Shown here piece after piece: positions 53,034 to 61,867 of a DNA stretch of 64,000 nucleotides. Source of the stretch: Bolinopsis microptera (taxonomy: Eukaryota; Ctenophora; Tentaculata; Lobata; Bolinopsidae); contig NC_087074.1 of NCBI RefSeq assembly GCF_026151205.1, positions 4,526,001 to 4,590,000 of the forward strand, read 5' to 3'. How positions within the stretch are numbered: the stretch's first letter is position 1; the number at the start of each line of letters is the position of its first letter. The position numbers and the translations under genes were made by a program. Below the pieces are notes generated by a model. It worked only from the letters and a program-made list of their open reading frames with translations. It searched no databases and was not told where the DNA came from.

Positions 53034-56030
53034 TCACATAGCTAGAGTGTAGAAATAGTCGAAACTATTGTTTATTTCATAGGATGAGACTCCTTGAATT
53101 ACATCTGACATAAATTTAGATTTCATACATTGTGAGAATTTTACACTACATTCTATAGTCCTTATGTTCTCTGGAATTGTATTCCAACATTTTGCACCTA
53201 AATATGTAAAGGTTTTGTGTGTTCTGGATTTGTGAATATAAAGGTTGCACCTCTCAGCATCACGTGATCCTCCGGATACATAAGAAAATTTATCTGTGAA
53301 TGATGATGGTGCAGCCTCATTAAGAATTTTATACATATACGTTGACAGATGGAGTTGTCTTCTTAAGTGTAAGGGTAACCACTTCATATTTCGATATACA
53401 TTTACTGATGGTTCCTGCCAATGAACATCCAGAGCAATTTTTGCTACTTTCTTGTATAATATATCAAGAGAATTAAGTTTGGTTTTGGCAGCCCTGCACC
53501 ATATTATATCCAGGTAGTCAAATTGGGGGAGCATAAGAGCATTTACAAACATTTTTCTATATTTCAGTGGAAGAAGATTTTTCGACCTGTATAATGCCCC
53601 TATTCTTTTAGCAATTTTTGATTTCACATAATCAATATGGTCATGAAAGTTCAATAAATTGTCTATCATGAGACCTAAATATTTTTGAGATTTAGTTTCT
53701 TCTATAAATAGGCATTCTTTTTCCAAATCCAGAGGGATTGACAACGTGTCCAGATTAGGTGATCTATCAAATACAATGAATGAAGATTTTGCAGCATTTA
53801 GTCTCAGCTTGTTGATTCTAAGCCATTCATACACAATTTTCATATCCTTAATTACATTCTCATATATGCCTCGGGAAATGTTATCAAAATATAGTGCACT
53901 GTCATCTGCAAATAAGTAAACAGTAGATTGTGTGCAATTTCTACTGAGATCATTTATGAATAAACTAAATAGAATTGGTCCTAATATGCTACCCTGTGGC
54001 ACACCTGTTTTAACAGGGAGTGATGTGCTTACATTACCACGTATTTTGGTGTGTTGCTTTCTGTCCCCCAGGTAGCTTTTGAACCACTTTATGACAAAGC
54101 CATCAACTCCATAATACTTAAGTTTTTTTAATAAAATATTATGGCTTACTGTGTCAAAGGCCTTTTTGATATCTAAGAATACAATTGCAGGTTTCTTCTG
54201 TGATTCCTTAGACGTAAATATTTTATCAAATAGATTAAGCATTAGAAAAGTGGTGGAATGATCTTTTCTAAAACCATACTGATGGTTGGTAAGCAGTTTA
54301 TTTGTTTCAACATACTCTGTAAGCTGTTGGTTAACAAAATATTCTATGCATTTTCCAAGTAGGGGGAGTATGGATATTGGCCGGTAGTTATTTGGATCAT
54401 TAGGGTCACCAGTTTTAAGAATTGGAGTGACTGATGCAATTTTACATGCCAACGGCATTGTTCCACTTTTCATACTAAGGTTTATAATATGAGCTACTGG
54501 ATCGATGATTTGGGGAATAATATACTTATATATTTTAATGGGCATGATATCGTTAATCGATTTATCTGATGGTATACTGAGTATATATTCTTTTACTTGT
54601 TCAACAGTCACCTCTTCGAATACAGAGAGTTTACACTCTGTTGGAGGCGGCATATATTCTAGGAAGTCGTCTGAATCCTTTTCCTTAATCGATTCTTGTA
54701 TTATTGTACCAACTGTGGCAAAATGCAGGTTAACTCCGTTAACATTTAAGTTGCTTGGGGAAGAGCTACTTATTTTTCCAGGTAAGTTTGAAGCATGTTT
54801 GATAGTTTTCCAAATGCCTTTTAAATCGTTTTTTGCACTTTTCACAGTAAGGTCCTGAACAATATTTGTACGTCTGTTTTCTTTGGATAATTTTGTCACA
54901 TAGTTTCTTTGGGGACGATAGTTATCCCACGAAGTAGAGCATTTCTTATGTAGTTCACTTTTTCTGCATTTACATATTCCATTAATACAATTACACTTGA
55001 ATTTGTTTAATTGTCCTAAACACTTTTTATACTTTCTGAAAAGCATCTTCTTCTTCCGTATTTCTGCCAACAGTTCTTTAGAGGGATTACAGAGAAAGTT
55101 ACTATTACATTTTATCTGTTTAGGTGGACAGTAATTATCATACGATTCCTGGATGTGATGATTAAGTCCATCTAGGGCATGGTCTACATTAGTACAGCTT
55201 AGGATATTACTGTAGTTGCTGCAGGATCCCAGAAAATAGCTTAAGGCTTTCAGATTGTTTAAGGAGTGGTCTCTGATAAGAACCTTCTGGAATTTACTAG
55301 CTTTACTTACTTTAAAGTCGAGAACACATTTGAGAGCTTGGTGATCTCCTATTCTATCATCAAGTACTTTACACTCTATGAAATTAGAGTAACAGTTAGT
55401 CATGACAACATCTATTGTGCTCTGCGTTATCCTACCATCTAAGTTTGCAACTCTAGTAATTCCTGTAACAGTCTGTATCATTCCAAAGAGCTTCATTGTT
55501 ATATCTAACTTTTTATAATCTAGATCAGATAAAGAGTTTTGGTTAACATTAACATCGCCAATCCATATTACTTTCTTACCTTGAAGTTTCATCATACATT
55601 CAGTCATATAATCAAGGAAAGTATCTAGGTGACAAAAGTTTTGTGATCTGTAGAAGCAGCAAATGTAAAGATTGGCATCCTTGAGTTGTATCCATATAGC
55701 TTCGATTTTAGAAATATCAGAGTAAGTTATATCTAAATTGAGTAATTTGTGGTTTACATTTTGGTTGATCAATATACCACACCCTCCTCTTCCTCTATCG
55801 TTAAGTCTATCACACCTTATAAAATCAAAGTTTAAGGGGAAGTTAAGTGTACTAGTGTCTATATCAGATTTAAGGTTTGTCTCATTAATTCCAATTATGT
55901 CAAGCTTTTCGCGAAATATTAGCTCCTGTAGTTCAAGAGTTTTTGCCAGATTAGTCAGGCCACCCTGTATATTACATAGACCAAGAGAGAGATTATCGTT
56001 TATTGAGGTACGAATGTGGTAATAATAAAG
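53034..56030 (-). CDS. LINE-B ORF2: AP endonuclease plus reverse transcriptase
   Basis: The frame is open from about 56030 to the stop at 53034 (912 codons from 55772, plus about 85 more upstream, without a clear ATG). Upstream residues give the start of the endonuclease: LGLCNIQGGLTNLAKTLELQ and IIGINETNL, then GRGGCGILINQN. They are followed by VIWIGDVNVN and the terminal IGDHQAL. The RT has NYRPISILPLLGKCIEYF, LDIKKAFDTVSH, GVPQGSILGPILF and the catalytic box FADD (about 53899-53920). A Cys-rich insert (CNCINGICKCRKS) lies between endonuclease and RT. There is no internal stop, but the missing ATG suggests either an unusual start (read-through or reinitiation from ORF1) or loss of the start. 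Confidence 0.87.
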   Translation of the reverse strand, partial: LYYYHIRTSINDNLSLGLCNIQGGLTNLAKTLELQELIFREKLDIIGINETNLKSDIDTSTLNFPLNFDFIRCDRLNDRGRGGCGILINQNVNHKLLNLDITYSDISKIEAIWIQLKDANLYICCFYRSQNFCHLDTFLDYMTECMMKLQGKKVIWIGDVNVNQNSLSDLDYKKLDITMKLFGMIQTVTGITRVANLDGRITQSTIDVVMTNCYSNFIECKVLDDRIGDHQALKCVLDFKVSKASKFQKVLIRDHSLNNLKALSYFLGSCSNYSNILSCTNVDHALDGLNHHIQESYDNYCPPKQIKCNSNFLCNPSKELLAEIRKKKMLFRKYKKCLGQLNKFKCNCINGICKCRKSELHKKCSTSWDNYRPQRNYVTKLSKENRRTNIVQDLTVKSAKNDLKGIWKTIKHASNLPGKISSSSPSNLNVNGVNLHFATVGTIIQESIKEKDSDDFLEYMPPPTECKLSVFEEVTVEQVKEYILSIPSDKSINDIMPIKIYKYIIPQIIDPVAHIINLSMKSGTMPLACKIASVTPILKTGDPNDPNNYRPISILPLLGKCIEYFVNQQLTEYVETNKLLTNHQYGFRKDHSTTFLMLNLFDKIFTSKESQKKPAIVFLDIKKAFDTVSHNILLKKLKYYGVDGFVIKWFKSYLGDRKQHTKIRGNVSTSLPVKTGVPQGSILGPILFSLFINDLSRNCTQSTVYLFADDSALYFDNISRGIYENVIKDMKIVYEWLRINKLRLNAAKSSFIVFDRSPNLDTLSIPLDLEKECLFIEETKSQKYLGLMIDNLLNFHDHIDYVKSKIAKRIGALYRSKNLLPLKYRKMFVNALMLPQFDYLDIIWCRAAKTKLNSLDILYKKVAKIALDVHWQEPSVNVYRNMKWLPLHLRRQLHLSTYMYKILNEAAPSSFTDKFSYVSGGSRDAERCNLYIHKSRTHKTFTYLGAKCWNTIPENIRTIECSVKFSQCMKSKFMSDVIQGVSSYEINNSFDYFYTLAM

Positions 56031-56206
56031 TTAAAAGGAGGACAAATCTATACGTTTCTTCTTCAAGCAATTTAAATAAAATTCATGACATTTAGTTTTA
56101 TGTCATGCTGATTTATTTGTGACTTAATAATTTAAAATGTGATTCTTTGATAAAAGTATCAAATACTCATTTAACTACAGAACTTTCTACAATCTGAATG
56201 GAGAGA

Positions 56207-57076
56207 CTAAGTTTGCTCATTGTGGGATAAATATTTTAAATGTTTCGCCAACCTGGCGATTCCCTTGATATTAAGGTGAACATTATCTATTCCCTTTTTG
56301 AAAAATACCTGTTTCCTTACTCCAGTAACTCGGCTGGTAAATAGTCTATTATTACGTTCTAAATCTATATAATTTAACCCATGGCTAGAGCAGGTGTTAG
56401 AAATAAACCTATTTAATTCGTTGATAACTTCATTTTTGTTATAACTGTTCCTAGGTAAAATATTTATAACTGAAATTCTTGCTCCAATAAACATTCCCCA
56501 AAGTATACTAAGTATTTGATCAATTCCTTCTGTTGCATTTTTCATAGAAATATAATTGTTACAGACAGAATCTACGTAGTTTGTACCTGTTAGTATGAAA
56601 ACACGCTTTACATCCTTTTTGTCCAGTTTTTTGAACTCCTCATCATGTAACAGCCTATTTAACATTTGAGCAGAGTTCGCTCCAGGGTAGAAGAACACCT
56701 TAGCTTTCTGCTTCCTCGAACTTAGTAGAGTTCCGTTGAGGTCCCTGAACATACTGCTGCTGATGTAGATGGTATCAATTGGCAGGTCACTTGGGATCTG
56801 TTCAGGTGAAGGAGGCGCTGCAGTTGACTTGGCTGAACTCTTAACTCTGGAATGGTGGACTTCAAATTCACTTTCGTTGTAGGGTACATATCCACTAGCT
56901 GTAGAAGGTGATTTTCTTGGTTGACTGCAGACAACTGGTTTGATAAGTCTAAAAGTTAAACTGATCCTTTTGTCTGTGCATAGTGGATCGGGACATAGTT
57001 CATGGTTGAATTGATGTTGGGACTTTTTGGACATAAGACATACATCTCCATGTTCTAAAATTAGGGAAGTCACCAC
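56207..57076 (-). CDS. LINE-B ORF1, 3' part: end of AlkB domain plus SGNH hydrolase
   Basis: The frame overlaps the upstream piece by seven bases and has no ATG at its head (it opens with GTG GTG). The first residues finish an AlkB domain: LEHGDVCLMSKKSQHQFNHE (metal His) and DKRISLTFRLIKP (the 2OG-binding arginines). An SGNH hydrolase follows: DTIYISSSMFRDLNG (Ser block, here SSSM rather than GDS), FILTGTNYVD (Asn block) and DNVHLNIKGIARLA (Asp-His block). It is therefore not an independent gene but the continuation of 57070-57948 after a one-base frame change, which could be decay, an assembly error or programmed slippage. Confidence 0.8.
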   Translation of the reverse strand: MVTSLILEHGDVCLMSKKSQHQFNHELCPDPLCTDKRISLTFRLIKPVVCSQPRKSPSTASGYVPYNESEFEVHHSRVKSSAKSTAAPPSPEQIPSDLPIDTIYISSSMFRDLNGTLLSSRKQKAKVFFYPGANSAQMLNRLLHDEEFKKLDKKDVKRVFILTGTNYVDSVCNNYISMKNATEGIDQILSILWGMFIGARISVINILPRNSYNKNEVINELNRFISNTCSSHGLNYIDLERNNRLFTSRVTGVRKQVFFKKGIDNVHLNIKGIARLAKHLKYLSHNEQT

Positions 57077-57948
57077 TTAGCTTGTCCTGTTTTGATTTCA
57101 GTCAACTGCATCATCCTGGAAGCACCAAGGGACACTGTTACAATGTACGAATTTTCTTCAATAAATTCTTCATTGTCACTATGAGCAGGCATATGTTCCT
57201 CTCCAGATTCATAGAGATTGACCAGAACACTGTTGTAGTTGTATTCTGGGAATAGCTCATCTAGAAAGGAACATATACTTGCCATGTAAGATCCCTGGGG
57301 GATCTTCTTTGGGTCATGCATTCCTCCACTGTACACGTAAGGATGTTTCCCAAAGTAGACTGATTTCCTGTTATGGAAGTGGTGGCTGAACTTTAATTCC
57401 TCAAATAAGATTTCAACAGAAAATTTGCTGAATGGTGCCTGTTCAATAAGTTCAACAGGTGTGATGGCGATATCAGGGATTTCATAGTCTGTAGTAAGGT
57501 CTGAACTTGACACAGGTGTTAAATCTAATCCTGCATAATATTCACCACTTCTTGGAATAACTGAGCCAGTGTCTGTAATCTCGCTGGTTGAAATGTCTAT
57601 GTTGTTAGAAATAATTGATAGAGGTGCTTCTACATAGCCATCATCATCAATCAACAAAAATGATTCTGGTACCTCACATTCATTGTCATACTGAATGTTA
57701 TTGTTGCTGGAGTCCGTTTGCACTGATACATCGAAACACTTGTATTGAGCAATTGATTGGTTTCCACTTAGAGGCGAAATAGTTTCATTAATCTCTGCTA
57801 TTGTTTGTGAGGTTTGAACAATCTCCTCTAAAATGAACACTTTACGCTCCAGAAACTTCACGCGAGTTTCAAGATCTGAACAGTGTGTACATTTTGTATC
57901 ACATTCCATCAATAATTTGCCGAAAAATGTTTCCAATGAATCGTTCAT
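57070..57948 (-). CDS. LINE-B ORF1, 5' part: coiled coil plus start of AlkB domain
   Basis: ATG at 57948. The N terminus MNDSLETFFGKLLMECDTKC with LETRVKFLERKVFILEEIVQ looks like a short coiled coil, perhaps for multimerisation. From about residue 175 an AlkB-like fold starts: FHNRKSVYFGKHPYVYSGG, SVLVNLYESGEEHMPAHSDN with the metal-binding His-x-Asp, then VTVSLGASRMM. The frame stops at 57070 in the middle of the domain, and the rest is found in the overlapping frame 56207-57076. Compared with LINE-A ORF1, the AlkB and SGNH domains come in the same order, but the sequences are far apart. Confidence 0.8.
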   Translation of the reverse strand: MNDSLETFFGKLLMECDTKCTHCSDLETRVKFLERKVFILEEIVQTSQTIAEINETISPLSGNQSIAQYKCFDVSVQTDSSNNNIQYDNECEVPESFLLIDDDGYVEAPLSIISNNIDISTSEITDTGSVIPRSGEYYAGLDLTPVSSSDLTTDYEIPDIAITPVELIEQAPFSKFSVEILFEELKFSHHFHNRKSVYFGKHPYVYSGGMHDPKKIPQGSYMASICSFLDELFPEYNYNSVLVNLYESGEEHMPAHSDNEEFIEENSYIVTVSLGASRMMQLTEIKTGQAKW

Positions 57949-58059
57949 GATTTTGAGTTGGTTGAGTTGGTTGTAGATAAATAGATTGATTGAAGTCGAT
58001 TGAAGTTGATTGAAGTTGATTGAATAGATTTGATACCTCCAATTACATTACATTTTTGT

Positions 58060-58430
58060 CATGTTGGTCATTTTGGTCATACCTCAATAAATGTAATAGA
58101 TTTGTAGTGTTGTAATTAGTTTAAATTTGGATTCAGTTAAACAAAAATTTCAGTTAAACAAAAATTTCAATTTTATGCCATTTATTACAGAATAAACAAG
58201 TTTAAAATAAATCAATTTGATATTTAAAGGAATCCTAATTCAATGTGTAGTATGGTTGTCACTCTTTGGATAGATTAGACATAGGTTGACGGGGCAAAGG
58301 AGTGTGCGTGCTGTTTGCTATTGCTCACACCAAACGGCAACCTAGTAAAAGTTTTGTATGGACGTCTCAACAATGGAAATAGTCATACAATTAAGAAATT
58401 TACCAAATTCTTAATAATAATAATAATAAT
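58060..58430. other. AT-rich flank of LINE-B with a tail-like inverted match and TAA microsatellite
   Basis: CTCAATAAATGTAATAGATTTGTAG near 58084 (given here as two parts: CTCAATAAATG and TAATAGATTTGTAG) reappears inverted near 51300-51320, probably LINE 3' tails in opposite orientation. A (TAA)n microsatellite lies at 58411-58432. Confidence 0.5.
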
Positions 58431-58439
58431 AAACTGGAA

Positions 58440-59141
58440 CTGGCTCACTCAACAAGACTTGAAGAAGGAGACAGAAGGATTGTTGATAGCAGCCCAAGAC
58501 CAAGCACTTATATTAGGACTAACTATGTGAAGAATAAGATTGACAAAACACCTGGCTCTTCTCCACTCTGCAGACTCTGCAGAAATCATTATGAGACAAT
58601 AGATCACATACTGAATGGGTGCCCAAAACTTGCACAGACAGAATATAAGTGTGACCGGCATGACAAAGTAGCTGCCGCGTTGCACTGGAGTCTGTGCAAG
58701 GAATACGGCTTCCCACGCAGTAAAAAGTGGTACGAACACCGAGCAGAGAAGGTGTTGGAGAACGAAAAAGTCAAGCTATTGTGGGACTTTCACATCCAGT
58801 CAGACCACGTTATCGAGCACTGCAGACCGGATCTCCTCCTAGTAGACAAGGTAACCAACGCAGCAACCATCATCGACGTTGCAGTCCCAGGAGATACCCG
58901 GATCTTGGATAGAGAGCAAGACAGGATACTAGCTTATCAAGACCTAAAAAGAGAGATTAAGAAGAACTGGAATTTACGAAAGGTTACAATTGTCCCAGTG
59001 GTGGTAGGCGCTTTAGGAACTGTCGCCATGAACTTTCGTAAGCACCTAGATGCAGTCCACTGCAATCTGAGCATCTCTAATCTTCAGAAGACAGCTCTGC
59101 TTGGACCAGCCAGAATTCTCAGGATGGTCTTGGACATCTAA
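58440..59141 (+). pseudogene. C terminus of a non-LTR retrotransposon polyprotein (zinc knuckle plus PD-(D/E)xK-like)
   Basis: The plus frame reads LTQQDLKKETEGLLIAAQDQ, then after a one-base frame change near 58518 RTNYVKNKIDKTPGSS, CRLCRNHYETIDHILNGC (CCHC knuckle), KWYEHRAEKVLENEKVKLLW, RPDLLLVDK with IIDVAVPGD, VVVGALGTVAMNFRKHL and LLGPARILRMVLDI to the stop at 59141. This tail is common in animal RT polyproteins of abundant LINEs; the PD...D..K pattern resembles a restriction-like endonuclease, as in R2/R4-type elements. The RT itself is absent, so this is a 5'-truncated insertion. Clade assignment is inference. Confidence 0.7.
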
Positions 59142-59430
59142 TTGAGTGTTTAATACACCGTAGCTCTTCTTTCAGTTTTAGTTTATTCTGTACTGTAATA
59201 GCCCAAGGCTGCTCTAAAGAAGAAGATATTACTTAGTAGTGACTCTGCAGAAGATAACTGCCCCGTCGTAGATTCTGATGACCTTAGCACTGGTGATTGT
59301 GAGGATGAAGATGTGGTAGTGCCGATTGAAGTGGGGTCTTATTTAACTTTTTAATTTACCAGTTCAATCATCTCTTAGAAAGTGCTTTTATTGATTTAGA
59401 CAAGCTATCTTGACCAAACAGATCTACCCT
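59142..59430. other. 3' flank of the LINE fragment, no gene
   Basis: Probably the 3' UTR of the truncated LINE, followed by unremarkable AT-rich sequence. Confidence 0.4.
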
Positions 59431-59431
59431 T

Positions 59432-59972
59432 ATCAAAATGGGGGAAAACGGACCATTTTTACAATTACTAAAGAATTACTTTATTTAGGCAATTACTATG
59501 AAAAAAAGGTCATAGAATGTGAGAACTAGGCATATATTTGCAATTATGGCTCGTAAAAGCAATCTACACGACAAAAAATTGTGAATTTTTTTTGGGGTAA
59601 AACGGACCAAGGGCGTGGTTTTCTTGGTTAGAAAAGTTGAAGAACAGAAATTTGTATTGAATATTGTTTAGGACTTAGCCCCAAGTGCCTTAAATGTATT
59701 AACAAATCTAGATTAACAAAGAATGTGGAGTTATGTGTTGGTCCGTTTTACCCCATGCATGGGGTAAATCGGACCAGCTGACTAATTTTTTTGGAATGGG
59801 TGGTACACCTACTAAACGTTACACTCAAATTTTACTGTATACCTACCAATTTAGACAAAGGTCCAACTGGTAAATGGCATGTAACATTCTTCAACCAAGT
59901 CCTTCTGTTGAGGCAGGAAGTTTCAAAAACTAAAATATTGGTCCGTTTTACCCCCTCCTACCCTATATACTT
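59432..59972. mobile_element. Element with repeated GGTCCGTTTTACCCC termini
   Basis: GGGGGAAAACGGACC (59440) and GGGGTAAAACGGACC (59596) point one way; GGTCCGTTTTACCCC (59740 and 59939) points the other. At 59740-59776 the motif folds on itself around CATGCATG. Inverted outer and inner copies suggest a non-autonomous DNA element with subterminal transposase sites; no target duplication was found. Confidence 0.6.
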
Positions 59973-59994
59973 TTTGCCTGGTCCTCTTTTATCT

Positions 59995-60540
59995 CCTCCC
60001 TTGCTCCGCAAGCCCTGTCTCTTGTTTATTCAACTTTTAACTCATATCAATGTACATATCGGAAAGTTATATTGTATTTATTAAGTATACTGTATTGAAA
60101 TTACTCCCAGATTTGTGTAAAGATTATTATTGTCTGGACTTTGTGATATACAATTGTTACAGTTATTTCTCTTGTTTTTCTTCCCTTGCTCTGCATTCTG
60201 CAAGCCCTGTTTCTTGTATAAATATTGTGTTTAGTATTTCGTATATTCTTGTTATTATTGTGATAATTTGTGATTCAGTTTTCAGTAGTAGTAATAGGTG
60301 TTTGCTGAATTACTGTATTATACACTCTGTGGCCAGCTCTTATGTGTCCCTTTATTTCAACAAAAAAAAATCTCTTGCCCTGCAAGCCCTGTTTCTTGTT
60401 TATACAACATATTATAATTATGTGATAAACATTTATTGTAGTGTAGGATTGTTTGTATTTCTATTTGCTAAGTCATTTAATATGCATTTTGTGTTTGTTT
60501 CTCCCGTTTTTCTTCCCTTGTGTTGCAAGCCCTGTCTCTT
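59995..60540 (+). repeat. Four degenerate GCAAGCCCTGTTTCTTGT units
   Basis: GCAAGCCCTGT(C/T)TCTTGT occurs at about 60008, 60200, 60380 and 60525, each preceded by CTTCCCTTG- or CTTGC-like sequence and separated by 145-190 bp of T-rich sequence. The frame at 60050-60544 is not supported as a gene. Confidence 0.65.
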
Positions 60541-60715
60541 GTAAAAACAACCACTTTTGTAGATACACACAGTCTCTACGCCTTTATCCTCTGGTCCCTA
60601 GGGTCAGCTGACTCCGGGCCAGAGGAAAATTACCGATTGCCAAGGTTTGATGCCTAGGCAGTCGTGACCTCTTATTGAGAACCGATATAATAAATTGAAT
60701 TATAAACACTGCTTT
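60541..60715 (+). mobile_element. Probable LINE 3' end ending AATAAATTGAATTATAA
   Basis: GATGCCTAGGCAGTCGTGAC followed by TAATAAATTGAATTATAA resembles the 3' terminus of CR1/L2/Jockey-like LINEs, which end in AATAAATTGAATTG-type repeats. The preceding repeated T-rich region may be its 3' UTR. Confidence 0.45.
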
Positions 60716-60944
60716 TAAGTTGTAAAACTTTTACTCAGCAGTGTGAGAACAACTACAAAAGAACAAACTGAGATAAGTGCCACAAAAACTCTATCCTAAA
60801 TTAACAGCCTTCCTGGCAATACGCGATATAATAATAAAACTCAGTAACCTAGAGTCTCGAGTTTATGAATAAAGTTTTTCCAAATCATGAGTTGATAAAC
60901 TGAACAGATAAGTCTTATACATGGTTATCAAAGGATAGTCGATT

Positions 60945-61163
60945 GTCTATATAATATATATCCCAAGATTTTTCACCGTTGAGATGAAACAAATGGTATA
61001 ACCAGTCCCAAGATTTGTCCCATGCAGCTCTATTGACTGCAAGTTCAGTGACAACACCTTGCTTGACCCAACAACAATAATCTGTGTCTTGCTATCATTA
61101 AGCTGAAGGAAGAACCTGTTCATCCATCTCTTTATAACAGTAAAACACTGTTCAACCTGTATG
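60945..61163 (-). pseudogene. Reverse transcriptase fragment of a CR1/L2-like LINE
   Basis: The minus frame contains CFTVIKRWMNRFFLQLNDSK, TQIIVVGSSKV and STVKNLGIYI, the usual W-x-x-x-N-x-L-x-L-N-x-x-K-T block after the YADD box of non-LTR RTs. It is cut at 61164 by sequence starting CAGTGGCGTAACG. Confidence 0.75.
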
Positions 61164-61492
61164 GCAGTGGCGTAACGAAAGGCCCTGCTAAAGGCGGGGT
61201 GCAACACCTCACCCCGCCAATCCCGCTAATCCCGCCAAATCCCGCCAAATCCCGCGTTATCCCGCCAAATCCCGCGTAATCCCGCCAAATCCCGCGTAAT
61301 CCCGCCAAATCCCGCGCAATCCCGCCAAATCCTGCGTAATCCCGCCAAATCCCGCGTAATCCCGCCAAATCCCGCCAAATCCCGCGTAATCCCGCCAAAT
61401 CCCGCGTAATCCCGCCAAATCCCGCGTAATTCCGCGTAATCCCGCCAAATTCCACGTAATCCCGCCAAATTCCACGTAATCCCGCCGATAAA
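61164..61492. mobile_element. hAT-like terminus with a 20-bp CCCGCCAAATCCCGCGTAAT array
   Basis: CAGTGGCGTAACGAAAGGCC at 61166 is identical to the left end of the hAT-like element at 13249. It is followed by about 14 units of AATCCCGCCAAATCCCGCGT. The matching right end (CGTTACGCCACTG) was not found, so the element is truncated or the right end has decayed. Confidence 0.75.
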
Positions 61493-61867
61493 AATAAAGT
61501 TAATTTTTTTATGTCACAAATTTTACTCATCAAAGCATAAATACGAAACTCGATCTGTTTTTAACAATACGAAATGGTTTTGTTAATAACCAAATTTTGC
61601 ACTTTAGTTTTCGTAAATAGCATAGATAGAAGTTTCCATACTTCGACAGGAAAACATTAGTTGCTCATTTGGTAAAGGCCACATTTATATTGGATCCCTG
61701 AAATATTCCTACAGAGTAGTTGAGTAGTTGAGTAGTTGCAGTAGCGGACCTTTCAAAGTTCATCTTGAAAGGAGATATCGATTGCAAGTATTGCCACCAG
61801 ATTTTCAAAACCGGAAGTTTACTAAGATGTATTATCATTGAACTGATTACAAAAGATGATCATAATT
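61493..61867. other. Gene-free AT-rich stretch
   Basis: No coding or structural signal apart from three copies of GAGTAGTT near 61717-61735. Confidence 0.5.

Larger units (their letters stand above)
52930..58060 (-). mobile_element. LINE-B: second CR1-like LINE with AlkB and SGNH domains
   Basis: A minus-strand element of about 5.1 kb with ORF2 (53034 to about 56030) and an AlkB-SGNH ORF1 region (56207-57948) that is split by one frame change. Its proteins are clearly different from those of LINE-A, so the two belong to separate families. No tail or target duplication was identified, so the ends are approximate. Confidence 0.8.

Noticed and set aside
60050-60544. 164-codon Ser/Tyr/Phe-rich ORF
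   Set aside because: T-rich sequence gives hydrophobic codons by chance; it runs over the repeated GCAAGCCCTGT words and has no family features.
61132-61533. Gly/Trp/Arg-repeat ORFs in the CCCGCC array
   Set aside because: Produced by the 20-bp repeat; three frames are open at once.
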